Assembly: GCA_028673005.1 (NCBI GenBank)
Contig: CM054116.1
Location: 79,496,572-79,560,571, forward strand
Direction of reading: 5' to 3'
Length of the DNA stretch: 64,000 bases
From: Tanypteryx hageni
Taxonomy: Eukaryota > Arthropoda > Insecta > Odonata > Petaluridae
Shown one piece after another: positions 24,060 through 36,701 of this stretch. The notes beneath the pieces are model-generated. The model was not told the origin of the DNA, did no database searches, and saw only the letters and a list, made by a program, of their open reading frames with translations. How positions within the stretch are numbered: the stretch's first letter is position 1; each line of letters starts with the position of its first letter. Both the position numbers and the translations under genes were made by a program.

Positions 24060-27000
24060 CAAATCGATAGCCAATCAAACGTGAGAAGGTATTGAGTTGT
24101 GATGGCAGCACTGCCTCAAAGATGGAAAAGCGATTGCTTGATAAAATTGACGGCGAGCTTAAAAATAATCGGCCTTAGCTACGAGAACACAGAATGAATT
24201 TGAATTTAAATCTTAATTGAAACATGTTTTCCATCAGAGCAGGGAGCATGTAACATCGAGTTACGGAAGAAATCATCAGAAAATGTTTTTTAAGACATGA
24301 ATTAGAACATAAATAAGTGGTTATATAAAAATGGATTTTTGTAAATAATTTTAATATAGATAATACCTCCATGTACATTAGCGTAATTTTATTTACATTA
24401 ACTTAGATTATATTACTTACATTGAACTATGGCGAAGCTCGAAGTCTTTCTATTTCTGCGAAAACACTGGTTATTGACATGACATTGTTGTCTCTGGTTC
24501 CGAGATCTCTATCCCATCGAAAGATCTCACTCGAGAAAGCTTGACATACACTTGATCAAGGTGAATTTAATATAAAACTTATAATCACGTTTTAAATGGA
24601 GAATCTTAATTACTTATTTATATATGCATAATTTGTTCACTCACCTCACTATCCGTGGTCACGGGTGTAAATTTATGAAATATATATCGTTTTCCATATA
24701 ATCCGATGCAATCTATGTAGTTAGCTATATCAGCAACAATGGAATTTCTCATGACGACGAATGATTTTCTCATCAAAAAGGTAAAACTTTCGTGTTCAAA
24801 AGAAATCTGTGCCACAAATAGTCGCGTATTTGAAAATCGACGGTCGGGAAATGAATTTTTATTCTTTTACGATTATTTTCAATAATTTTAAAGTGAAAAT
24901 AAAATATATGCTGCACCAAACCCCATTTTATTCAAATGTAGGAATTGAATGGTCCAGGAATCGAACTCGGGTCGTTATATTAAATACACATAAGCCTCTT
25001 TAGGTGTCGTTCTATTTAAAATTAAAGAATGGATGAAATACATTCTTTCAAATAAGAATGCATATTCTGTATATATCGGAGCGAATTTAATATAAAACGT
25101 ATTAAAAACATTCTAATAGAGACTATCTGTGTAAATGCATCAATCGAAAAATATATCGCTTACGTTGTTGTCAAATTAAATTCATACTTGGGAACTTTTT
25201 TTATTGATTATATTAAATGACTCCTCTATTTACCGAGTAGTTTTAATACCTCCATATCCGAAATAGATGCGTTCCTAAAACCTCGCTCGTACATTGAAAC
25301 CTCGTATATAGAATAACATTACTACAATGGGGTGCGTTCCCAATCTTAATAACCTCGCATCTATAAAGCATAAACCTTTTATTATTTATAAATTACATTT
25401 TTAAAATATTGTAAATTAAAAAGTATTAAGACAGAATAATAAGCATCTGCATACACTAATAAAATGGCCCTAGTAGATTGGTTAGTTGCTCAATGGCCAT
25501 TTTTTGTGATCTTCAAATATCGCTGAAAACTTTCGGAGGCAAAAAAATGTTCTTTCCCAGCGAAACGTCGATTTGTTTTCAGTCGCGGTCCTCGGAGACG
25601 TTTTTCCGTTAAAGCTTTCACTATCGAATAAAACGAGGAGAACCGGTTGAAATAAAACTACATCTTAATCTCCCTAGCCTTCCTTAAAAATAGAGAATCC
25701 GTGTAGGGGCGGAGGCGGCGGCGTAGATCTCGATCAGCGTCCGTGTCAGACACCGTGGAAGAGGCGAGGAGCAGAACATTCGCCGTGGAGAACGTGTAGG
25801 ATGTAGATGAAAACGAACGGCGGTTAGCAGAAAGACAAAAGGAGGGAGGAGGCTGGGAGGGAATGAGAGGGAGATAATGGAAAAGGGGGTGGAATTGCAG
25901 AGAGAAGAGCGTTAAAGGTTAGCTCTCACCATAGCGGCGGTGACTCACGGATGCCTCGGGAGGTATCGGATTGGCGCCGAGAAAGAAAGGACTTGCGCTG
26001 GAATGGATGTCTCCGAAGAGGCTGATTGATTGATTATGGTGGGATCTGGATCCCTAAGGAGTTAAGCGCGGGAGGCGGCGACGAGTCGCCCGGGAGGAGG
26101 AGGTGGTGAGATATTTCCACTGGGAGAAAGTGCGAGAGAAATGTCTGCCTAGCTTAAGATAAACAATTGGAAAAGTGTTGCAAAAAGAGGTGTTTCTGGT
26201 TTTGAATTTGGCTTGTTTTTACAAGGTCTGTCGGTCTTTTTGCCTTGCGAGAGTTGAAGGGCTATTGTGTGCTTTATTGAAGTGGAGGATAGATAGGTCA
26301 TCAGTGACTTACGCATTTGGGGATGTTACGCAGCTGATGATTTGATGAATTGAAGCTGAGTCAAGGTTTAATTACATATTTTTCTAATGGGAGTCTTGGT
26401 TTTGTTTTTAAGTGAAACTTAAATTCATTGTCTTTTTTCAATCTTATAAATACGTATTTTATTTTAAGGATAATTAATTTTCTCTCTTGTTCCTATTTTT
26501 AGGATCTTTTGCAATGATTTTTTGTTATTCACTCAATGGAACACGCATAAAAAATGACTGATTAAAAGTATTCTTCTTCGTTGATTCTCATTGTAGTGTC
26601 AATATCTATAGATGTTCCAGTAGTTGGTTGAGTTTCAGCTTTGGAAAAGCAGTTGGTCATCGCCTTCCTGGTAAACGGTCCTCATGCTCTTGGCCATATA
26701 ATGTACCATGGAAGAGATATTTATGGCGGGTGTGAACCCGTTTAACTCCTCCCCTTTTGTAAATATGTCACACCCTAATGTGCCTTTCATTCGCTTATCT
26801 ATTTCCTAAGAGAGCCTTGCCAAACTCAGTTATGTATAATGGCATCATCGAGATTATATGCGCTTAGGTTTCGCACCATTAACGTAATAGACTGCAGGGA
26901 AAGAAAGCTGATTTAGTTAATTAATTAGTCATACATTTAAATATGTAGGAGTATTATATAATTTAATATGATAGCGCGCGAATTTAAGAATTACAAATGC

Positions 27001-27100
27001 AGCTGTTGGGTATGCCGCGAGAAAGTAGTTAATAATCATGCTAATTAACACCGGGTTAGATGTAGTGGTGTTTTTTTACTACAAGAAATGATTTTATAAA
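24060..27100. other. Non-coding stretch with a GC-rich patch
   Basis: No exon recognised. A B-box-like tRNA relic on the minus strand lies at about 24952-24972 (GAGTTCGATTCC). At 25255-25375 two related blocks (ATGCGTTCCTAAAACCTCGC and GTGCGTTCCCAATCTTAATA) look like an old transposon terminus. Positions 25690-26110 are GC- and purine-rich (GGCGGAGGCGGCGGCG) and could be a regulatory or untranslated region; no open frame there has a recognisable product. Confidence 0.45.
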
Positions 27101-27204
27101 TACAGGCACTCCTCAGGTTACGTAAGGAATGAGTTCCGGCACCCATTGTGTGACTCGAAATTTGCGTAAGTCGAAAATTACTACGGATAGTATACTGTAC
27201 AGCA

Positions 27205-27475
27205 GAGATTGGGAAATTATGGCCTGCGAACCGGATACGGCCCGTGAAGGCATTTTATTCGGCACACGAAGCTATTTTGAGAAAGCGATCTGTGAAAATT
27301 AAGTACTGAAAATCTTTAAGCAGACAAAGTTAAACTGGCTTAATGCAGGATATATTTATCTATTCACATTTCATTGCTAAAATATTGTTTTATTTTGATT
27401 ATTTTCAGCTATTCGATATGATATAATTTCCATGTAGCCCCTTATCCGGCCCGCTGATGCACCTGCAACTGCTAA
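27205..27475. mobile_element. Possible nested hAT-like fragment (GGCCCG-type ends)
   Basis: The left part carries AAATTATGGCCTGCGAACCG and ATACGGCCCGTGAAGGCATT, resembling the common hAT terminus that reads 'tatggcccgcgggcc...'. The right part carries TTATCCGGCCCGCTGATGCA. The two halves are roughly inverted. No convincing 8-bp target duplication was found, so the ends are approximate and the class is tentative. Confidence 0.4.
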
Positions 27476-27699
27476 TGCGGGGAAAGAGCCCCTGGGAAGT
27501 CTGTCCAAGCCAAATCAAGTGCCGCCTTGTATTTATCGGTCTCTGGGGAAGTAGAAACTAGAGGTTTGCACCGATACGGATTTTCGCAAACGCATGTAAA
27601 ATTTACCCTCCGCGTATTTTCCCGTATCCGATAGATATGAATATGTTGGCTGCTATCAACCACAACGAGTTATAGGAAAAAGGCAATGTTAAATAAGCC

Positions 27700-27784
27700 T
27701 ACGAGACCAACTCATTTGCCGCCCCCAGAGAGGTGCCACCCTAAGGCGGTGTCTTACCTGATTACCGCCTAGGGACGGCCCTGC
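27700..27784. mobile_element. hAT-like right terminus fragment
   Basis: The segment reads CTAAGGCGGTGTCTTACCTG, then ATTACCGCCTAGGGACGGCC and ends CTG. On the opposite strand this is CAGGGCCGTCCCTAGGCGGT, a form common for hAT-type elements. Its partner end was not found nearby, so it is taken as a single-ended fragment. Confidence 0.4.
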
Positions 27785-28548
27785 ACTCATCTTCTTGGTT
27801 GGCACTTTCAAAAGACCTTCACGTTCTGTCATCTGACTAGAATTGTGCGTGCAAACGATGTATGGAAGGAATGAGTCACGCGCTTGTTTACAGATGACAA
27901 ATGAGACGAAACGGTTCCATTTACACGTGCATTCTTTCACCTACGATTGTCTTCTCATAAATCATCTAGGTTCTTATCGTCACTTTCAAAATCCTCTGGC
28001 CATCCTTTCCTTTGCAGAAATACGCGCACTGCATCGCTCCCATTTGGAACGAGCCCTTGCAAAATCGTGTCCGTTTAAACCCCGCTAAGATTATTGCTGC
28101 TACTTGTAGACATATGTTATTGTGTAGCATCAGATGAAAATGAAATAACATCATTTACTGTGTGTTAAGCTTTTACTATGTTAATATTATAATGTAATAT
28201 ATTTATGTATTCGTATGAGTGCAGATATACGCCGCAATTATAGCTGGTTGTTAGAATTAGGTAGATTCGTAAGTAGTCGCTGTGGCCTTTTTTTAGGCGC
28301 TAGTTCGAACTCAAAGCCGCTAGATCTAGCTAAAAATTCGCTAGAATGGCAACAGTGGCTGGGTAGCATATTGGGGCTACCACATTACAAACCACGCCTT
28401 GCGTTCTACCTCCACGCACATACGTATTTAGCTCCCGTACGCTTACGAAAACTTCTAACGTAAACATAACGAAATGTTTTTAGTAATTTATTGAGCCGCA
28501 TACATAAGTCTACATAAGTCGAGGCTTACTTATCCCGGGGAGTGCTTG

Positions 28549-28965
28549 TGCTGTCACTAGAGATAAACAATCGAGGAAATCATTTCTTTAAGAAGCTCCG
28601 CTTTTATAAGATAGATAGCTATTTGTTCTTTGAAGAAAGAAAGACACATTATAATCGTTACGACATGTTAATAAAATCCTCTGACAGTTATCGACATTCA
28701 CTATTTTGTCTTTATTCATACTTATGTGAATGATAATATTTTTATGATTACTATGTACTCTTTTGGAACGAATTAACTTTTTTAATGAAAGGGTACATTA
28801 AAAGCAATTATCACTACCTGTTAGAGCTTAATTAAGTCTAAATGTTAGCAACTGCTATACTTGGAATTTTGGTAGTTATGTATCATTGATAAATTTTCAT
28901 AAGACATATATAGTCCAAATGTAACTATTCTTTCAATCAAGACTCTTCAGGCAAATTGAGATAAC
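28549..28965. other. Non-coding stretch, no gene seen
   Basis: AT-rich sequence between the composite TIR element and the LINE fragment. No feature recognised. Confidence 0.5.
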
Positions 28966-28966
28966 A

Positions 28967-29352
28967 TCTACATCTACATATTGACGGTGGATGGCAGGGG
29001 GTGCCGTACACCAAGTTCCTAACTAATTATTATTCACTTATCTATTGTGGTCACGTATTGTCCTAGGGAAAAAGGACTCCTTATACCTCTCCGTCCTACT
29101 ATCTATTTCGCAAATCTTGTCCTCATTATCCCTCCGTCCGATATACGTTGGTTGTCGAATAATATCCTTCATTTCATTTACGAATATCTCCGACCTATAT
29201 TTATGTAGAAGTTTAAGTCTCGCCTGTAATCTACGATCTTTCAACGGTGGCCAACTCAACTCTTCAATGAGTAACGTAACGCTCTGTTTTTTATCGTAAT
29301 TCTTTTTCATGAATCTAGCTGCTCGCCGCTGTATTTTTTCTAAATCCTTTAT
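28967..29352 (-). pseudogene. 5'-truncated LINE: end of reverse transcriptase ORF plus 3' tail
   Basis: Non-LTR retrotransposons copy themselves by target-primed reverse transcription, and most genomic copies keep only the 3' end. On the minus strand from about 29350 the reading frame gives KDLEKIQRRAARF, then LLIEELSWPPLKDRRLQARL and a FFPRTIRD block followed by HNR, which is the conserved C-terminus of many insect LINE ORF2 proteins (usually ...FFPRTIRDWN.LP). The tryptophan expected before the final block is replaced by His, and the frame ends shortly after. Towards 28967 comes a short 3' UTR and a (TGTAGA)n-like tail. The clade (jockey, CR1, RTE or other) cannot be assigned by eye. This is a dead fragment and the 5' part is absent. 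Confidence 0.8.
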
Positions 29353-29929
29353 GAGTCCCCTCAGTATAATAATTATCGGAAATCTATGAAGTCAGTTTCA
29401 CATTTGCTCTATTTGAGGGGTTGATAGTTCACTTCCGTTGAATGCTTGAATAATCAGATAAAAGAAACGCTCGCTTACGTCAAGTCGATCCCTATTAGGA
29501 TTTAATTAATGGGATCCGTAGGAGAAAAACTCCAATTTTGTTCCTGTTAAAATGAGAAGTTGTAATGATACGGAGGCGTTATATCCATTATACGAGTAGA
29601 TGAGCTGTGCAGAGATTAGTTAGAAATATAGTTTCCATTGGCTGACACAGGGATTATAGATGACACCAAGAGCAGGTGAATAAATGTTGAAAAATCGGAC
29701 TTAATTTGATCCATAGTTTATTGAACCATTGGGTTACTTTTGGCGTGAAAGTTGTAGTGCACATAAGGGCCCACCTTCTAGTGAGTGGCCCACCCAGATT
29801 CTTCGTTAAGAATTTGCGGTTGGGCTACTTGTCACGGAAAAGAATGTCATAAAAGCACAACTTTTTTATATTTGCTGTATTTTATATTGACTTTGTTTCA
29901 ATGATTAAATCAGTATAAAATTTTGTACA

Positions 29930-29931
<2 letters not shown>

Positions 29932-29992
<61 letters not shown>

Positions 29993-30017
29993 TATATATA
30001 TATTAATATATATATAA
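29932..30017. repeat. (TA)n microsatellite
   Basis: About 85 bp of TA repeats, with TTAATATATA interruptions near both ends. No coding or structural role is indicated. Confidence 0.95.
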
Positions 30018-30019
30018 AT

Positions 30020-31070
30020 TATTTTGCTTAACTTAAGATGGATTAAATTTAGAGGTGGATGAGAGATGGACCTAATGGGAAAACATCATTAATTTGCGGA
30101 AAATTGACCTTCAAAGTCCTTTTCGTAAATTTGGAATAACGTTTCTCATTTTTTCCTCTAGGCAGTTTAATTTCAATAATTTTGTTTTTCATTTTGATTA
30201 TAATCTTAAGTTTGAGTTTATCCCCAAACCTGAAAAGACGTTTACTTCAGAAGTTCGCAATTGAGTAAGCGGTGAAAGAGAGTGGACCACTCCCCTTGTT
30301 AGTCTTTCCTTGATGACTTCAAACGGTTTCTGAGAATCTTGCGATGAACTCTATAAGTGGTTTTTGGTCAAATTATGCGAATGGTTTCCTGTTTCTGAAC
30401 GATTCTTAACTCTTTAATATAATCATTTGTAGCAATTAAATAATATTTTCGGGAGCAAAGAAAAATTATGTGGCTGTAATCATAAATAACATTGCAATTA
30501 TTCATGAATTTTTATTGTTACATTGTGGCAGAGATTCGGGATTGCCAAACACAATCCCTTGTAACTTATTCTGAAAAACTGAATAAATAATGATATTTGT
30601 TAGGCCCCTGGCGAGGGCACTTCTAGAGGTTCCATCGAATATTTAAAAGCGGAATTCGAAAGAGGTTCTCTCTTGAAACTCACAAAAGTCTTAAAGAGTA
30701 GTAAGATGATCTATTTGAGCCGACGGCTGATTGCTTGAGAGGTTAAGAGGTAATGGGAGAGCAACGAGGAGTCTTTAGGAAGTGGAACTCGAAAAGAATT
30801 TAAGGAAGGAGTACTTTTTAAATACCCCAGAAAATAACTTCGGAGATAAAGTCGTTGAAAAAGCTTTTTTATCTAAATCATGTTCTACCCAGATCGAAGT
30901 GCTGAAAGTAATTGCCGATTTGGATTTGATTATAACGGAGAAAACCATTCGATGTTGTTCTGCGTTCTCTTCAGGTGAATAATTTTGACGAAAACGTTAC
31001 AACGTGATATTCTATGGCATACCATGCATGTTTTATTTTACGGTCATAAACTGTCTCCAATAGTCACTAC
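30020..31070. other. Non-coding stretch, no gene seen
   Basis: AT-rich; the 66-codon open frame at 30782-30982 has no recognised domain and no splice or start context to support it. Confidence 0.5.
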
Positions 31071-31071
31071 A

Positions 31072-31155
31072 AGGTTATAGAAACCAGATGCGCATTTCTG
31101 CTACAAATCAGCCGTCTTCGGTGACAATTCACCGAAAATAGATTCTAAAAGAACA
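31072..31155 (+). repeat. MITE arm, 'GCTACAAA-CAGCC' family
   Basis: The sequence runs GTTATAGAAACCAGATGCGC, ATTTCTGCTACAAATCAGCC, then TCTTCGGTGACAATTCACCG and AATAGATTCTAAA. The same blocks occur at 45061-45211, 57225-57318 and, inverted, at 60270-60350. It is one arm of a family of small repeats that exist as single arms or inverted pairs. Confidence 0.65.
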
Positions 31156-31159
31156 CGTG

Positions 31160-34100
31160 TGCTAGTATTTCCGTTGTTTTATATGGGTGAGGAGGAATTT
31201 TGTGGGTGTTCATTGAGGGTGCGCGTGGGAAGTGGAGGTTAAACTGTCTTGGCTACGATCCTTCTTAATTTTCCTCCTTTATTCGTATAATGCATTGCCT
31301 TAAAATAAAATCGTACAGAATTTCACTGTTGTTTCTATTTAAAACATTTATAATCTATTTGAATACAATTTGTTTATAAATCATACTGGTATTTTTTAAA
31401 ACGATGCATCTATGATTAAACTTACAACAGATCTTTGTTGGATGTAGCAATTTTCAATTGTGAAACCTTAGCAACCTATGAATTAGAAACTAGAGCGGAG
31501 AACGAAGAAAATGTCAAATGCGTAACTATTCGTGCCTTCCCTGCCGAACCGTAAATCTTTTGAATTCGAAACAAGACTTTAAGGGAAGCCCCGTACCTTG
31601 CGGCGACACTATGGTTTATGTATTCTTGGTCGACTGTACTCGGAACGGTTGACGGAAATTACTAGCTGCACACTGCTATACTTCTCGCCCTTGCTTGCCA
31701 CCCCACCCACGCCTACCTTCCGTTGCTCCCTCCTTTTTCCTCTTTCACCGTTGCGATTCTTTTGTGTCGTCTCTCCTCTCCTGTTCTCCTATCCAATGAC
31801 AACCCTCTTACATTAGGCTTCCGTAAATTTGCTCGGTCTCCTCTTTTCTGGAAATAAACTTCTTATCTGAGAAAGTGAGGGTAAAAGGATGTGAAGAAAG
31901 TAGAACTTTGGGAAATGGAAAATTGGGAAAATATGATAGACAGGGTGATGAGAGAAAAGATAAGTTTTGGAAATCAGGGCAGAAAAGGGTGGGCGAAAGA
32001 GAGTTCAAACGTCAGAAGCTTTATTAGAAGTCATTTTACTAAACCTAAATTCCGTTTGCCACTAATTTTCATAAGATAGCTAGTTTTCTATAAATTACAC
32101 TAGATGCGTGATTAATTTTTATTGAAGATTGATGATGTTTTATTAACGCTGTCTACATTCATTTTTAAACATTTTATTTTCAGACAATAGTACTATATCC
32201 TATTTCTGATTTACAAGCTGATATTATTCCGGGAACTTCTTTCTTAAATCTTTTGAAAATTAGGATTTCCGCTCCGCAGAAAAAAGGATCAAGGGCATTT
32301 AATCAAGCGGTTAATGAAGCCACATGTACAATTTTCTTAATAGCATTATAATAATCTCGTACTTTGAAGTTTTCGTCATCGCAGGTCTTGTATCTCAGCT
32401 GAAATGTTAATTTTAGTAAGAGCCGAGGATGCTGAAAGAAACAGAATGCATATGCTGTAAATATATGACATTTCTCGTACATTTCGAATATTTCATCTTT
32501 CTAGGCTTTCTTGTTCAGCCATAATTTCAATTTCAGTAAAAGAATGATGGAAGGAGGAAGGGACCAAGTGAAACCATAAGCGCTATAAAAGTGAGCTAAA
32601 AGTAAAGCAGTTAATGAAGTGTCGTTTTGAAAGGCCCACTTACAAGTCACTTAATACTTTTCCGTGGTTTGAGGGTTCTTATGAATCATGGAAGGTGCTT
32701 GCGGAGAGAGCCCGGAAATCGATGGCTTACTCTTCAGCTCCAGCTTAACTTGAGGATGTGGACACGAAAGGTTAAGGGAGGAAATGGAGGGCGGATGGAA
32801 GAATCGGGAGGGAGCAAAGGATGGAGGTCACGAAGTAGGTCAAGAGTGCTGCGCACCTTCTGCCATTATTGAGTCTCTTTGCTATTTCTCCTTCCCAAAA
32901 ATCTCCGCCCTTTCACTTGGAATACTGTATCATATATACTGAAATTTCTCCTGAAACAGTCTTAATGTCTCCACAAACTACCTACTAGCTAGGTTCCGTA
33001 AGGTGGCGAAAATAAAAAAAAACCGTAAAAATCGACAATATACTCGTATTTCTAAACGCAATGAAGGGGATGTGAGAAGTAAAAAATATGATGATCAATA
33101 ATTTTGTATTTATAATATTTTTATCACTTCTCGAAAAAACCGCACGGTTTGGTTTGCCAGTCCGCCTGTTTAGACGTTATCTTTAGAAATAATCAAGCTC
33201 TCTAAACCATATCATTAAAGTATGGAGAAAAAGACTGAAGCAAAACAACTTTTTGATCAGCAACAGTCAGTTGGTCAGTACATATTAATATATGGAATTG
33301 AGCCTTGCGGCACAAACTGTTCACTTTTTATTTTTTGTAGTACATATTAAAGAAGCAGTGAAATTACTTGGTTCATTTAACTGAGAAATTCTTTAGTTTG
33401 AATATCATAGCATCAGAAAATATTAGTTGCATTCGTACGCCATGATGGTTAATACGACTTTCTAAGGGTAGAGAACATTATTTATATTCATAAGTTTTAT
33501 TATCATATAGAGAAATTTAAGACGATGTTGTGCATATAACCCAATCAATTGTATACGTACCATACCATACTTATCATACTAGCCATATCATTACACATCT
33601 AACGAGCACAAATTTCAGTAGTGAAGCTTCGATCAAGAACTTGTGCTCCTTTTATCCGATTATGATGGACGTTAGTTATTGAAAGATTTTTATACGAAGA
33701 AATGTTAATTTGCATTAATATCTGCGAATGTGAAACTAATTACAAATTAATACAAAAATCTTTTCAATTAAAACAATCGCGTATATGCTCCTTGTAATAG
33801 TGGCGCCATCTTAGTCAATAACGAAAAACAATAGTCTCCGCTCGTGAAACATCTAATAGTCGATAGATTTTATATATAACTTGATCGGTCGTTTTAGAGA
33901 GCAGATACAATTCGCTCTTCTTCTCAATGACGCTTGTTAACAAACTAAGATAAAAATAATGGGGATTCCTCCTGAACTAGCTGGATTAAATAGGTTACTT
34001 GGTCCCTTGGAGTTAGGAGCAATACTTTTATCCCGGTTCGTTTTTCGACCATAAGGGATTTATCGAGGGTTGTTTCCGTCGGCCGTAAGGATCGTGAGGT

Positions 34101-36695
34101 ACGGTCCCTGCAGGACAATGGAAGAGATTTAGTTGCACGGGCAGATAACGAGTGTTTCTGAAAATCGTGTTAAAGGTATCGGTGGGAGATGGAAATGGGT
34201 GGGCGCGTTACTCATGACCACCCGTAACAAGATAGGATGAAGTGGGGAAGATGTGTTTTAAGGGCTTCTAATTCTCATGAAAAAGTTTAATGGATAATTA
34301 ATTATTATTAATCGCTACTTAGGTGGAGAAAAACGATCGTAACCTACGACCTTTTTGAAATGGAACACCTTGAATATAAAATCGGGTAGAAGCGTTATAG
34401 TCCATAACGCCTTCAGTTTAACGAGTTATACGAACGTTTCTTTTTTATTAATAGATTAAAATAGTTGATGATATAAGAATCCAATATAAATTATAAGAAT
34501 ATTTTTGTCTCGTAAGAAAATAATTTTGTAATCCATTAGGAAATGGAATGGCTTACTTATGAAGGTGATTGCTAATGGTATCAAAATATCAATATTAAGC
34601 ATCAATGCGCATTGTAGTTACATATTTAAAATAATTTTAAGTTTCGAGAATCAAATATCTCTCTTTGTAATTGTGTTGCATACATTTATATATTTAAACT
34701 TCTCAGCAAGCACATCAAAGTAAATATCGGAGATTTGACCTCATACATTTAATTGCGCCTCAGAAAAACTCCGTGTATTTTTAAATTAAAATCATTCAAG
34801 ATGTGGACTTAGTAATAGACGTATTAAAAAGGTGTAGTTCGGCGGATTACGAAAATTACCTTTTATATTAGTAACAAACTGATTTAAAATTGTCGCAGAA
34901 AATAATTTTTTATGTACAATTATGCCTGATATTATGTATTATAATGGTTAACTAGATATAATTTCGATATCCTTGATAAGCTTTTAGTCATTATAAGATA
35001 TTAAATAATGCATTTTACAGCTACTGAATACTTGCAGCTCACGCTTATCGAAACTCCAATTCGATTATCAGTCGACCTAACTTTAAAAACATTTATGAGA
35101 ATATTTCAAATCACAAGTCCCGTCATGTTTAAAGCAGGGCCATGTTTACTGCGAACTTAACTCTCTTTATTCGAACAGCTGTGCCATGTTATCATCAAGA
35201 AAATTGCAATTGGCTGTTACCTGCTGGTACCAAGTGAAGCGGACTTGAAATTCGAGATGAAAAATTATTTGTCGCATAACTATGCTATACTCTTCATCTT
35301 CTCATTCTAAATGATCGCCAGATATTCCATTTGGTTTATTTAACTGGTAGAAAGCGCACACTCGTGCATTAATGCGGTGATTTTCAAGTATAATCTGACC
35401 ACCCTGAAATGTTTATTATTTAGTTTTCACATAGAAGTGGTAACTTTAATGCAGTTTAAGATTAGATTCTAAACTTTTTATTCGGTAGAGAAAAAAATTT
35501 CCTCATTCGCTACAAATTTAACATTTTATCGAGGATATACTAGAATATATAAGGCGATAGTAACGTTAGATCGAAGTTAAACATCCAAAAAAACTTCATA
35601 GACGAAGCATTTTATGAAGTGAGATGTGAAACTTAACAACACCTTTGGGCACGGAACGATTCCCGAGTTTGTACACATTTGTGAAGCCGCAGGTAAACAT
35701 TCTTCCGTCCCATCCAAAGATACCATCGTTCCGAGGATAATCGAGACTCCATTTCCTTTCTTTGGTCCTGAAATTATAAAGATTCATTTTTCCTTCGGAT
35801 ACTCCTCATGGATAAAGAGATTGCCATAGCTATCGAATAGCTTCCTTCCGCCGGCGGTACAGTTAAGATTTGTGTTTTTATTCGCTTCGGCATATATCAA
35901 CACGCAGCTCCTCGAGAGATGGCACGCTACACAAGCCGCTACACGGGAGTGAAGCGAAATTCTAGGAATTTCAGAGATATAAGAAACCTAGAAAGAGATC
36001 GGAAAGCGAAGGGTGGCGCCTGTTTTGCTCCCCAGGGCGAGAATCACGGTAGGCGGGTTGGAATGAGGGTGGGATCGGTAAGGGAAAGGGAGGTAGGGGA
36101 GAAGGATGGAACCTGTTGGTCCGGGAGTGGGCCTGTTATCCTCTTGTTTTCTTTCGCTCCGCTTCAATCACGCCTTCCCTCACACTCCTCGCCTCTCTCT
36201 TGGCAGCCGCAACATGGGGAGGAGAGATCCTTCCTCTCATTCTTAGCTCTCTCACCACACGCCTCTTGGTCCCGCAAGAAAGACCTGAAGTGGGACGAGA
36301 AGCTCCCCTGGAGCAAAGCATGCATCGATATGATACTGGTGTGCTTCGGATTGTAGAGTTTCCCTCCAAGATATCAGCTAAAAGCTCTCCTTATTGGTAA
36401 AGCAAACCCGAGATGCTATCTGGAGTGCTCGTGAATAAACTGCTTTTTACGCTTCCTCATTGAAATCGGTTGAAATGATGGCCGACGGCGAGCTAATATA
36501 TTATATGAAGGCAGAAAAATATTCTTGACTCGAAGGTTAAGCCACTCCTGCAGAAATTGCTCTTGTTTTATTTGAAGTATACACCAGATGTCTGGTAAAC
36601 CAAAGATTCGGCATAATGGTGACAGTCACCTTTCTGCTTTTATCGAGAAAGTAACTGTATTACTAAGATGGTCTCCTATGATAGAATATCACTAC
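31160..36695. other. Non-coding stretch, no gene seen
   Basis: No exon recognised. Around 32990-33170 are GGTTCCGTAAGG and AAAACCGTAAAAATCG blocks of a type seen in dispersed insect repeats. A GC-richer part at 35900-36370 has overlapping open frames on both strands, the longest 145 codons, with no family features. The remaining sequence is plain AT-rich DNA. Confidence 0.5.
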
Positions 36696-36701
36696 ATAAT
36701 A

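Larger units (their letters stand above)
27103..28548. mobile_element. TIR DNA transposon remnant with nested insertions
   Basis: The left end CAGGCACTCCTCAGGTTACG and the inverted right end CAAGCACTCCCCGGGATAAG are imperfect terminal repeats, and both ends continue into GTAAGTCGA / ATAAGTCGA motifs. CAG-type ends suggest a Tc1/mariner-related (pogo/Tigger) group. A TA lies outside the left end but TG outside the right, so the target duplication is not clean. No transposase was recognised inside. Two further transposon termini lie within it (27205-27475 and near 27700-27784), so the element is a composite. Confidence 0.55.

Noticed and set aside
28215..28463. 82-codon open frame inside the 27103-28548 element
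   Set aside because: No transposase motif and no similarity I recognise; likely chance.
35919..36400. Overlapping 94- and 145-codon open frames
   Set aside because: GC-richer patch with open frames on both strands and no domain or conserved motif.
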